Origin: JAXLYE01 sp046351595
GTDB taxonomy: Bacteria; Myxococcota_A; Polyangia; Palsa-1104; JAEUJZ01
Length of the DNA: 64,000 nucleotides
Direction of reading: 5' to 3'
Assembly (NCBI GenBank): GCA_046351595.1
Contig: JAXLYE010000001.1
Coordinates: forward strand, 1,989,749-2,053,748
This document shows, piece after piece, positions 28,849-37,162 of the stretch; the stretch's first letter is position 1, and every line of letters begins with the position of its first letter. The notes under the pieces were generated by a model. It ran no database searches, was not told where the DNA came from, and saw only the letters and a program-made list of their open reading frames with translations. The position numbers and the translations under genes were made by a program.

Positions 28849-31800
28849 CTAGAAGCTCAGGCGGGCGCCGAAGCGCATGTACAGCGGGCGCTGGTAGCCG
28901 GTCGGCTGGCCGTAGTTGCTGTTGAACGTGACGGCGGTGCCGTTGTTCTGCTTGAGGTGCTTCAGGTCGCCGAGCTTGCCGTTGATGATCGCGCTGACCG
29001 TCGAGGCGGTGTACTCGTCGTCGACGTTGGTGACTTCCTGCTGGTTGAACAGGTTCACCACGTCACCGAAGACGCTGAGCGCGACCTGCTTGCTCAGCTT
29101 GTGCTCGTAGCCGACGTGGAAGTCGAACTGCGTGATCATCGGCGTGCGACCGCCGGCGCCACGCGGCAGGATGTAGACCTCGCGGCGGCCGTACAGCGGG
29201 TGGCGGCCGAGCACCTCGATCGGGCGGCCCGAGTTGAGGCTGAAGGTCAGGCCGATCGTCAGCTTGCCCTTGTCACCCGCGACCGGCTGGTCGTAGAAGC
29301 CCGACAGCTTGAAGTTGTGCGGGCGGTCCGTCGGCAGCGGGCCGTTGCGGTTGGCCAAGAGGTCGATCAGGTCGAACTGCGACGAGATGTTCGGATCGTT
29401 CTGGCCGTTGCTCGCCGAGAAGGTGCCGGGGTAGTTGCCGAGCGTGCGCGAGTACGTGTAGCTGCTGATGACGCTGAAGCGGTTCGAGAGGCGCTTCTGC
29501 AGCGTCAGCACCAGCGCGTCGTAGTTGCGGCGCGCCTTGGGGAACACGTTGCCGACGAGCTTGTACGCCGACAGCGTCGCCTCGGCGTCCGCCAGATCCG
29601 CCTTCAGGTCCTCGGCGGCACCGGGTGCGCTCGCGCGGGTCTTGAGATCGGTGATCTCGGACTCCATGCGCTTGATCTGCTCGGGGTCGGCCTGGACGCC
29701 GGGGTTGGCGATGATGTACGTCGAGCCGCCGTCGGGCGACAGGTCCTCGATGATGTTGCCGAGGTCGCGGTGGATGTAGCTCGCGCCGATGACGACGTCG
29801 TAGCCCAGGTCGTAGTTCACGCCGAGCACGATCTCGTTGATGTACTGGCCCTTGAGGCCGGGGGCGAGCAGCGGGTAGCGACCGCCGTTGACGGCCTCGC
29901 CGGGCGAGCCGTAGAAGCCGCAGTTCGGGTCGGTGACGTCAGGCACGTTGGCCGCCGAGCCCGGCCGCGTCGGCATCTGGCGGCAGCTGTCGACGAAGTC
30001 GGAGCTGTAGAGGCCCTCGCGGGTGAACTGGCGGTCGTTGATGTTGAGCGGGATCGACTGATAGAAGCGGCCGTAGTTGAAGAAGATCTTCGACCGGCCG
30101 GGGCGGCTCGTCAGCTGCGTGAAGTCGTACGCCAGGCCGACACGCGGCGCCCAGTTGTCGAGGATGCCGAGCGCCTTCTGGAAGCCCGAGTTGGTCTTGT
30201 TGCGGCCGTAGAGCTCCTGGCCCTCCCAGCGCACGCCGAGGTTGAGCACCAGGCCCGGCAGCCAGCCGATGTTCCAGCTGTCGCGCAGGTACAGGGCGTA
30301 GTTCTGCGAGTAGCTCGGCGCCGCGAAGTTGTTCATCCACTCGAAGATCGGGTTGCCCTGGGCGTCCTTGATCAGGTTGCCGTTGGCGTCGACGGCCTGG
30401 CGCGCGTACTGGCGGCTGATCTGGATGGTGCCGTCGGGCTGCTGCGAGTAGCCGCGCTGCCCGGCGCTCGGCGAGGGCATGCGCGTGACGCCGGTGGCCG
30501 GGTCGATCGTCGGATCCGGCAGGCCGGTGAAGCCGCGGTCGTTGTAGCTGTCCAGGCGCTCGAACTCGAAGCCGGCCTTGAACGCGTGGGTCCCCTGGAA
30601 CGGGTTCCACTTCTGCGTCATGTTGAGGAAGTACGTCGCCGAGGCGATGACCTGGTGGCGCTGCAGCAGGCTGTTGAGCGTGTAGCCGCCGAAGCCGCGC
30701 GTATAGCCGGTGAGCGGGCACGGGTTGAAGTTCACCATCGCGCCCGCGGCGTTGGCCTGCATCGAGCGCTTGCAGTCGGCCACGTCCTCGAAGTCATACA
30801 GCGAGAACGGGTTGGACTGCGGGCGCGCGTAGGTGATGCCGGGGACGTCGCTCTGCAGCGGCAGCACCGAGCTGCCCTGGTAGTGGTAGCCGTACAGCAC
30901 GTCGAACTGCAGCTTGCGGTCCAGCACCTTGCCCATGTAGTGGAAGATGCCGTCGTGGATCTGGTCCGTCTGCGTGTAGCGCTGGCTCTCGATGTCGTAC
31001 GCGCGGATGAACTGGTAGTCGTCGTACGTCGTCGGCGAGCCGATGTACGTCAGGCTGATGTTGTGGTTCTCGTTGAAGTTGAACTGGATCTTGGCGATGC
31101 CGTTGTACAGGCGCTTGTTGCCGCCGAAGTTCAGCCCGCCGTCGATCTCGTCGGTCTGCAGCGCGAGCGTGCGCGGGCCGTCGCACAGGGCGTCGGCAGC
31201 GAGGTAGCTCGGGCACTGGAAGTTGGCGTCGATCTTGCCGAACGGCGCGGTGCGGCTGCTCGGGTCGAACGTCAGCTTGCGCGCGCGGCGGTTGTACGCG
31301 TAGTCCTCGAACGTCGGCGCGAAGCCGATGTAGAACCAGATGTGGTCCTTCATCAGGTAGCCGCCGAGCTCGAAGCCGAAGTCGTACAGCATGTTGGTCT
31401 TGCTGCGCGTGACCAACGCCTCGCCCAGGCGGGCGATGCCCTTCGGATCGAGCTGGTAGGGCTGGATCGAGCCGAAGACGCTGCCGTGGAACTCGTTGCC
31501 GCCGGACTTGGTGGCGATGTTGATGACACCGCCGGTGGCGCGGCCGTACTCCGCCTGGTAACCGCCGGTGATGACGTTTACCTCGCGGATGAAGTACTGC
31601 GACAGCTCGGTGCCGATCAGGCCCTTGTTCGGGTCTGACGTGTTGAGGCCGTCGATGATGAAGTTGTTCTCGTTGCCGGTCGAGCCCGAGATCTGCACGC
31701 CGACGTCGCCGCCGGCGGCGCCGCTCTTGCCGGCGACGTCCGCGGTGCCCGGGGCGAGCGCGATGACCGCCTCGTAGGTGCGGCCGCGCACCGGGGTGTT

Positions 31801-32304
31801 GCGCAGAACTTCCTGGTTGACCTCGACGCCGGTCGAGGCGCTGGCGGTGTCGACGTTCGGCGCCGCTTCCTTGATGACCTTCACCTCGCGCTTGCCGCCG
31901 CTGATGCGGATCGGCGCGTTGACGGTGATGGTCTTGCCGAGGCTGAGGCGGATGCCGGGGCGCGTGACCCGCGGCTTCTCGTCGGAGCCGAAGTAGAAGT
32001 TGACGACATAGTCGTCGCCGGGCGGCAGCTGCGTGATCAGGTAGCGGCCGTTGGCGTCGGTGACCTCGGCCTGCTCCGAGGCGAGCGCCGGGCCCTGCAC
32101 GACGACGGTGACGCCGGCAAGCGGCTTGCCGTTCTCTTCAGCGGTGACCGTACCCTGCACCTGCGCGTAGGTCTGCTGGGCCATCGCGCTCCGCGAGATC
32201 AGGAGCGTGGCCGGCGAGACCGAGCTAAGTGCGCAGAACAACAGCCATTTTCGCGTTCTGTCGGCGGCCAGGCTGCGAGGCTGCGAAGGCTGCGAAGCGT
32301 CCAT
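28849..32304 (-). CDS. Oar-like TonB-dependent outer membrane receptor
   Basis: This 1151-residue protein has a signal peptide (ending SAMAQ), a carboxypeptidase regulatory-like beta domain (VQGTVTAEENGKPLAGVTVVVQG to ITQLPPGDDY, about 50-115), a plug domain (NFIIDGLNTSDPNKG, VNVITGGYQAEYGRATGGVINIATKSGG) and a long 22-strand barrel ending in an aromatic residue (GARLSF). This layout is that of Oar/OmpA-like TonB receptors of myxobacteria. The cargo is unknown: peptides, siderophores or glycans are possible. AGGAG lies nine bases before the ATG. It follows the lipoprotein gene at 32369-33814 by 64 bases, so both are probably one transcript from the promoter near 34020. Confidence 0.88.
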   Translation of the reverse strand: MDASQPSQPRSLAADRTRKWLLFCALSSVSPATLLISRSAMAQQTYAQVQGTVTAEENGKPLAGVTVVVQGPALASEQAEVTDANGRYLITQLPPGDDYVVNFYFGSDEKPRVTRPGIRLSLGKTITVNAPIRISGGKREVKVIKEAAPNVDTASASTGVEVNQEVLRNTPVRGRTYEAVIALAPGTADVAGKSGAAGGDVGVQISGSTGNENNFIIDGLNTSDPNKGLIGTELSQYFIREVNVITGGYQAEYGRATGGVINIATKSGGNEFHGSVFGSIQPYQLDPKGIARLGEALVTRSKTNMLYDFGFELGGYLMKDHIWFYIGFAPTFEDYAYNRRARKLTFDPSSRTAPFGKIDANFQCPSYLAADALCDGPRTLALQTDEIDGGLNFGGNKRLYNGIAKIQFNFNENHNISLTYIGSPTTYDDYQFIRAYDIESQRYTQTDQIHDGIFHYMGKVLDRKLQFDVLYGYHYQGSSVLPLQSDVPGITYARPQSNPFSLYDFEDVADCKRSMQANAAGAMVNFNPCPLTGYTRGFGGYTLNSLLQRHQVIASATYFLNMTQKWNPFQGTHAFKAGFEFERLDSYNDRGFTGLPDPTIDPATGVTRMPSPSAGQRGYSQQPDGTIQISRQYARQAVDANGNLIKDAQGNPIFEWMNNFAAPSYSQNYALYLRDSWNIGWLPGLVLNLGVRWEGQELYGRNKTNSGFQKALGILDNWAPRVGLAYDFTQLTSRPGRSKIFFNYGRFYQSIPLNINDRQFTREGLYSSDFVDSCRQMPTRPGSAANVPDVTDPNCGFYGSPGEAVNGGRYPLLAPGLKGQYINEIVLGVNYDLGYDVVIGASYIHRDLGNIIEDLSPDGGSTYIIANPGVQADPEQIKRMESEITDLKTRASAPGAAEDLKADLADAEATLSAYKLVGNVFPKARRNYDALVLTLQKRLSNRFSVISSYTYSRTLGNYPGTFSASNGQNDPNISSQFDLIDLLANRNGPLPTDRPHNFKLSGFYDQPVAGDKGKLTIGLTFSLNSGRPIEVLGRHPLYGRREVYILPRGAGGRTPMITQFDFHVGYEHKLSKQVALSVFGDVVNLFNQQEVTNVDDEYTASTVSAIINGKLGDLKHLKQNNGTAVTFNSNYGQPTGYQRPLYMRFGARLSF

Positions 32305-32368
32305 CGTAAAAATCTCCTGGCGAAGGCTTCGGGGAGTTAAGTGCGGAGGAGAAGCGCTGACGCGCGCC

Positions 32369-33814
32369 TCACTTCAGCCGGTTGACGGGGGCGCAGGACA
32401 CCGACGTGGGCTCGTCGACGAAGCTGTTGCTGGTGCCGGCGTGCTCGCTGCCGCCCAGCTTGACGCCAGGGGCGTCCTTGGTCAGCACGAGCGCGGAGCT
32501 GATGTCCTCGGCCTTGACGCTGGGGTCGAGCTTGACCTTGATGGTCAGGTCCTTGCCGAGCGAGTGCAGGCCCTTGCCCGCCGGGTGCGTGGGCGGCAGC
32601 TTGGCCATCGGATCCGGCGTCGAAACCTGCGACACGTCGAAGATCTCGCTGCCCTTGATGGTGACGGTGACCTCGACGGTGTCGGTGGCGGCGAAGTCGC
32701 CCCACGAGCCCGTCGCGTTGTTCGGGCCGATGTAGATGTGGCGGCGGTCGCCGAAGCCGCAGTCGCTGCCGTCACGCTCGTCCATGTCGTCCGTCAGCGG
32801 GACGCCCACGGCCGTCGAGGCGCGGACCGGGACCGTGCCCTTGTCCATGCCGTTGACCTTGAGGGTGGCGGTCACGGTCTGCGCGGTGAAGCGGCTCTCG
32901 TCGACGGGTGCGTTGAAGCGCAGGCCGAGCGCGCCGTGGACGACCTCGTCCATCATCATCGCGTTCTTGACCTTGATCGCCGGCAGCGTCACGACGTCGC
33001 TGCTGTCCGGGGCGCTCTCGTGGTCGCCGTCGCCGTAGGCGAGCAGCGTGAAGTCCTCGGTCTTGAACGACAAGAGCGACTTGGCGTCGCTGTCGAGCAG
33101 CACCTTGTCCTCGGGGTTGCGGCCGCCGAGGCCGGGGTTGATGACGACGGTGTACGTCGCTCCCGGCTCCAGGGCGCTCATCGGGTCCACGGTCGCCGCG
33201 GTCAGGCCGATGGTGCTGCACTTGGTGGCGGCAGTGCCGCCGCAGGCGACCAGCGTCTCCATCTGCAGGCCCGGTCCGTAGGGGTACTGCGACGGCTCGG
33301 GCGACAGGCTCGAGCCGGTGAGCTGCAGGCTGTTGTACGTCACCGGCACGCCCATCTTGCCGCCGTCCGTCGAGCAGCCGGTGCACGTCAGCGTCAGCAC
33401 CGTCGGGTCCGAGAGCTTCAGCGACGTCGGCAGGCCCATCGCCGGCACCGGCTCCAGCTCCATGCCGTTGAGCGTCAGCGGGACCTTGTTGAACACGACG
33501 CGCAGGCGGCGCGCCGAGTCCGGGTTCGGCGGGCTCTTGAGCACGCCGTACTTGTCCCCGAAGGGATCGTTGGTGCAGGCCCGCGCGGACTGGTACTTCG
33601 GGTCCTTGCAGTCGGGCGGCACGCTGGTGTCGGTGAACACCACGTCGCCGTGGGCGATCCCGGGATCGAGCAGGGTCAGGCGGACCACCCTCAGCGGCCC
33701 GGCTGGCTCACCGTCCTGCCCGGTGAGGTAGTCATTGCAGGCGCTGAGCGAGAGGAGCCCGGAGAGTGCCCCCGCGCTCGCCAGCAAGGTCATGGGTACG
33801 TTCTGCTTCTTCAT
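32369..33814 (-). CDS. Lipoprotein with Ig-like folds, partner of TonB receptor
   Basis: This 481-residue protein has a lipoprotein signal ending LSLSAC (Cys26). The mature part consists of repeated beta segments with the pattern of bacterial Ig-like/SbsA domains (RRLRVVFNKVPLTLNGMELE, LEPGATYTVVINPGLGG, LGLRFNAPVDESRFTAQTVTATL) and several Cys pairs. Probably outer-membrane-anchored. AGGAG sits about ten bases before ATG 33814. Being first in an operon with the Oar-like receptor, it may be a surface-exposed co-receptor like SusD or HmuY partners in other phyla, but it has no sequence likeness to those. Confidence 0.7.
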   Translation of the reverse strand: MKKQNVPMTLLASAGALSGLLSLSACNDYLTGQDGEPAGPLRVVRLTLLDPGIAHGDVVFTDTSVPPDCKDPKYQSARACTNDPFGDKYGVLKSPPNPDSARRLRVVFNKVPLTLNGMELEPVPAMGLPTSLKLSDPTVLTLTCTGCSTDGGKMGVPVTYNSLQLTGSSLSPEPSQYPYGPGLQMETLVACGGTAATKCSTIGLTAATVDPMSALEPGATYTVVINPGLGGRNPEDKVLLDSDAKSLLSFKTEDFTLLAYGDGDHESAPDSSDVVTLPAIKVKNAMMMDEVVHGALGLRFNAPVDESRFTAQTVTATLKVNGMDKGTVPVRASTAVGVPLTDDMDERDGSDCGFGDRRHIYIGPNNATGSWGDFAATDTVEVTVTIKGSEIFDVSQVSTPDPMAKLPPTHPAGKGLHSLGKDLTIKVKLDPSVKAEDISSALVLTKDAPGVKLGGSEHAGTSNSFVDEPTSVSCAPVNRLK

Positions 33815-34009
33815 AAGTCTCGAGGCTCCTTTCAACACGAGCAAAAGGAGGTAGCTTGGCTGCCGCCGACGCGCAGGTTCGAGCGCTGAGCCACCGACGG
33901 CACATTGGACCGGCCGTTGACGCTCTGCGTTCCCGGTGCCCTGCCGGGCCGTTGCCGCGAGCGCGGCGTGCGTCGGTGAAGCCAAGTTTCATACATCCGT
34001 CTACGCGGC

Positions 34010-34038
34010 ATTGCAGCGAAGCGAAGCCCCCTTGTCAA
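34010..34038 (-). promoter_or_regulatory. Sigma-70-type promoter for lipoprotein/TonB operon
   Basis: On the minus strand a perfect TTGACA (34038-34033) is followed after 17 bases by TGCAAT (34015-34010), which matches TATAAT at four positions. It points to the lipoprotein gene starting at 33814 and implies a leader of roughly 190 bases. Confidence 0.5.
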
Positions 34039-34321
34039 CGGAGAAAACACAGAGCGGTCCGGCCAGCCTGCGGCGGGCGCTCCTCGTGAGCCCCTCGGAA
34101 GACCTCCGCGAAACCCTCGTTGGACCTTGCGGGCCCGCCTCGCCTCCCTCCACGGCGTGGCCCGACACGGCGCTGGCTCTCGACGGTGGCGAGGCCAGCG
34201 GGCGCAAGCTCGGCGCAGCCGTCCGGTGCTTCCATTGTAGCGCCCATCGTGTCGGCGCGGTGGGCCGGCCCAGGGGGTCGGCGAGGGGTCGGCCCAGTGC
34301 ATCGGCGATGAATCTGCGCGG

Positions 34322-34347
34322 GGTCCGCCCGGCAGGTCCGCCCGGCA
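34322..34347 (+). repeat. 13-bp tandem repeat and degenerate relatives
   Basis: GGTCCGCCCGGCA occurs twice in tandem. Decayed copies (GGTCGGCCCGGTA, GGTCGGCCCGCTG) are scattered over 34256-34410. The 13-bp period is not a multiple of three, which argues against a coding role. Confidence 0.6.
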
Positions 34348-34549
34348 GGTTTCGCGGTAGGTCAAAGGGTCGGCCCGGTAGCCAGCCAAGCGGTCGGCCC
34401 GCTGGCGGGCCGCAGGGGGCCGGGCAGCGCCGACCGCCCGCCCAGCTCGCTCCAAGGCTCGCCCGATGCCCGCCGCCCAGCGACGACAGCGGGCGGGGTC
34501 CGGCCGGGAAAATTTTGGGCCCGTCCGCCGCCTGCATATACTCCCAACC

Positions 34550-35221
34550 GTGCGCCTCTCCTCATCCGGTCGACTGCCCCCGACCCCGCGCGCGCCACGG
34601 CTCGACCTCGCGGGCCGGGTCGTCGCCTTTTATGCGGCGGTGGCGGCGGCGGCCGTGGTCTGGGGCGCGCTGCGCGGCCACGCCAACCTGCTGTGGCTCG
34701 AGCCGCTGGTCCAGGTCGGGGCCGGCGCGGGCCGGGTACACGGCGCGCACGATCTCGTGCACCTCGTCTCCAGCGCGGCGCTCGGGGCGGCGCTCGGCCT
34801 GCTGCTGGTGCTGCTGACGCGGGCGCTGCAGGCGCGCTACGCCTGGGCGCGGGTCCTGCACAACGAGTTCCGCCACCTGCTCGGGCCGCTGAGCCGGCGC
34901 GAGATCATCCTGCTCGCGGCCGCCTCCGCCGTCGGCGAAGAGTGCCTGTTCCGCGGCGCCCTGCTGCCGCACCTGGCGGCGCTGTCGCCGGGCCTGGTCG
35001 GCATCCTGCTCGGCGTCGCCGGCTCGGCCGCGGTGTTCGCGCTCCTGCACATCGGCCCGGGCGTGCGCTTTCTGCCCTGGACCCTGTCGGCGCTGCTCAT
35101 CGGCGTGCTGCTCGGCGGGCTGTTTGTCGGCACCGGCGATCTGCTCGGGCCGATCGCGGTCCACTTCACGGTCAACCTGCTCAACCTGCGCCACATCGTC
35201 CGCCGCCAGATGCCGGCCTAG
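34550..35221 (+). CDS. CPBP family intramembrane metalloprotease (CAAX-type)
   Basis: This 223-residue membrane protein belongs to the Abi/CAAX-prenyl protease-like family. It has about six hydrophobic segments and the three family motifs: GEECLFRG (the EExxxR motif), FALLHIG and HFTVNLLNL, which supply the Glu and His metal ligands. Eukaryotic relatives cut prenylated proteins; bacterial ones serve in bacteriocin immunity or in processing of membrane proteins. GTG 34550 was chosen because the residues before it are part of the repeat-rich gap. No operon partner is obvious; the antiporter gene starts 112 bases later. Confidence 0.85.
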   Translation: MRLSSSGRLPPTPRAPRLDLAGRVVAFYAAVAAAAVVWGALRGHANLLWLEPLVQVGAGAGRVHGAHDLVHLVSSAALGAALGLLLVLLTRALQARYAWARVLHNEFRHLLGPLSRREIILLAAASAVGEECLFRGALLPHLAALSPGLVGILLGVAGSAAVFALLHIGPGVRFLPWTLSALLIGVLLGGLFVGTGDLLGPIAVHFTVNLLNLRHIVRRQMPA

Positions 35222-35332
35222 GGCCGCCTCCGCAGCCAACGGCTGCAGCAAACGGGCGGGCCCGGCGGCCTCGGTGCTCTCCGACGGCATAAATTCGCTC
35301 GAGTGCCCGCCCCGCTCTGCGAAGATATCGGG

Positions 35333-37162
35333 ATGGACGAGCGACCCGCCCTGCCTCCGGCGCAGCGACCGATCGGGCCCAGCGGGCCGCTCGGGCCGAC
35401 CTGGCGGCTGCAGCTGCTCGCGGCGGTGCTGCTTGCCTTGTCGGCGTCGGCCTGCCTGCCCTGGTCCGAGCTGCGCAGCGCCGCGCCCGCCGGTCCCGCA
35501 CCCGCTTCTGCCCCGGCCGCCCCCGATCGCGGTGCGACCGCCGCGCCCCGCCCCGCCCCGGACGCGAGCGCTGCAGGTCCCGCCGCCGCGCCGTCGGCCG
35601 CATCCCCCGCCGCCTCCGGCGACGCCGCGGAGCCCGCCCCAAGCCCCGCGTCATCGGCCGCTCCCGTCGCTGCAGCTGAAAAGGACGCCGCCAAGGACGC
35701 CGCCGCCGACAAGTCCGCCCACGCCCCGCCCGGCCTCGCCGTGCACGGGGACGTGCTGCTGCGCACCGTCGTCGGGCTGCTCTTGTTCCTGGTGCTGGCC
35801 TACATCGGCGGCCACCCGCGCGTGCAGGCCGTCGAGGAGTGGCTCGGCCTGTCGCAGGTCATCACCGCCGGCTTCCCGTTCGTGCTGCTCGGCTACGTCG
35901 CCCGCCGCCCCGAGGTCGGCATCCTGACCGACCGCGTGCTCGACGAGCTGACGCCGCTCTTGCGGCTGGGCCTGGGCTGGATCGGCTTCACCATCGGCTT
36001 CCGCGTCGACCTGAGCTCCGTCGAGGGCGAGTCGCACGGCGTCGCCCGCCTGATCGCCACGCGCGCCATCGTCAGCTTCCTGGTCATCGTCGCGGTCTGC
36101 TGCGGCGTGCTGGTGATCGAGCCGATGCGGGCCCTGGAGCTGAAGCTGGCGAGCACGGTGCTGCGCGACGCGCTGCTGCTCGGCGTCGCCGGAACCCTGA
36201 CCTCTCTTTACACGCCGCAGCTCCTGCGCGCCCGCGGCGGCGACGAGCGCTCGATCGAGCTGGTGACGCGCGTGACGCGCTGGCAGGAGCTGCTCGGCGT
36301 GCTCGGCATGCTCTTCATCGCCGCCTACTTCCGGCCGATCGTCGACGACGCGGCCTGGCACGTGCCCGAGACGGTGTGGCTGCTCTTGACGCTCGGCCTC
36401 GGCGCGGCCATCGGCATCCTGGTCTACGCCCTGCACCTGCGCAACACCGCCGGCCCCGGCGAGGAGATGGTCCTGCTCCTCGGCTCGGTCGCCTTCGCCG
36501 CGGGCATGGCCTCGAACCTGCGCCTGCCGCCGGTGGTGGTCTGCTTCGTCGTCGGCTTCCTGCTCGCCAACCTGCCCGGCGCCTACCGCGACCGCGTGCG
36601 CCAGACCCTGCACCGCATGGAGCGTCCGATCTACCTCCTGTTCCTGCTCGTCGTCGGCGCGCAGTGGCAGGTGGCGGACCGCCGCGGCTGGGCGCTGATG
36701 GCGACGTTCGTGGTGGCGCGGCTCATCGGCAACGCCATGGGCACCCGCCTCGGTGAGCAGGCGGGCCGGGTGCGCCTGACCGCGGCCGCGCGCGGGGCGC
36801 TCCTGGCCTCGCCGCTCGGCGCGCTGTCGATCGCGCTGGTCGTCAGCGCCAAGGTCCTCTACTCCAAGGTCGACCAGTCCGGCGCGCTGCCGCAGCTGGT
36901 CACCGCCATCGTCGGCGGCTCGATCACCACCGAGGTGCTGGCGCAGATCCTCACCCGCATCGGCGCCCGCCGCGCCCGCCGCCGCACCCGCGCCGCCGCG
37001 GCCCGCTCGGCGAGCCAGCCCGGCACACCGTCGGCGCCGCCGCCCGCAGCACCGTCCACGCCGCCGTCGCCGCCGCCGTCGTCACCGCCGTCCGCGCCGG
37101 CTCCCTCGACCCCCCCGACCCCGGCCGCGCCGCCCGCGAGCCCGCCCGGAGGTGCCCCATGA
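35333..37162 (+). CDS. Cation/proton antiporter-like membrane protein (first of pair)
   Basis: This 609-residue protein has an N-terminal hydrophobic segment (residues 18-40), then about 85 residues of Ala/Pro/Ser, then about 11-12 membrane helices typical of a Kef/CPA2-type antiporter fold (VVGLLLFLVLAYIGG, LGLGWIGFTIGFRVDL, AFAAGMASNLRLPPVVVCFVVGFLLAN). The C-terminal 80 residues are Arg- then Pro-rich. No TrkA nucleotide-binding domain is present. The membrane motifs are weaker than those of the following gene. Start ATG 35333 was preferred to GTG 35303. It overlaps the next antiporter gene by four bases (ATGA), so the two may form a heteromer. Confidence 0.75.
   Translation: MDERPALPPAQRPIGPSGPLGPTWRLQLLAAVLLALSASACLPWSELRSAAPAGPAPASAPAAPDRGATAAPRPAPDASAAGPAAAPSAASPAASGDAAEPAPSPASSAAPVAAAEKDAAKDAAADKSAHAPPGLAVHGDVLLRTVVGLLLFLVLAYIGGHPRVQAVEEWLGLSQVITAGFPFVLLGYVARRPEVGILTDRVLDELTPLLRLGLGWIGFTIGFRVDLSSVEGESHGVARLIATRAIVSFLVIVAVCCGVLVIEPMRALELKLASTVLRDALLLGVAGTLTSLYTPQLLRARGGDERSIELVTRVTRWQELLGVLGMLFIAAYFRPIVDDAAWHVPETVWLLLTLGLGAAIGILVYALHLRNTAGPGEEMVLLLGSVAFAAGMASNLRLPPVVVCFVVGFLLANLPGAYRDRVRQTLHRMERPIYLLFLLVVGAQWQVADRRGWALMATFVVARLIGNAMGTRLGEQAGRVRLTAAARGALLASPLGALSIALVVSAKVLYSKVDQSGALPQLVTAIVGGSITTEVLAQILTRIGARRARRRTRAAAARSASQPGTPSAPPPAAPSTPPSPPPSSPPSAPAPSTPPTPAAPPASPPGGAP

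Larger units (their letters stand above)
33815..34549. other. Long intergenic region with promoter and short G/C-rich repeats
   Basis: No gene is convincing in these 735 bases. Bases 33960-34060 are relatively A/T-rich and carry a promoter for the lipoprotein/TonB operon. Bases 34250-34440 are full of degenerate GGTCGGCCC/GGTCCGCCC units. Open frames exist on both strands, but they are rich in Arg, Pro and Ala and start without a spaced ribosome site; a plus-strand AAGGAGGT at 33845-33852 has only a TTG three bases behind it. Confidence 0.55.

Noticed and set aside
28957..31638. An 893-codon plus-strand frame opposite the Oar-like receptor
   Set aside because: Composition is typical of a shadow frame (Val/Arg/Asp repeats) and the sense gene has clear plug and barrel motifs.
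33856..34089. A small plus-strand gene with AAGGAGGT in front
   Set aside because: The start would be TTG only three bases behind the site, the frame has no family likeness, and the stretch carries a minus-strand promoter.
33832..34455. A 207-codon minus-strand frame with Arg-Ala-Asp-Pro-like repeats
   Set aside because: It crosses the 13-bp repeats, whose period would shift the frame, and it overlaps the likely promoter of the lipoprotein gene.
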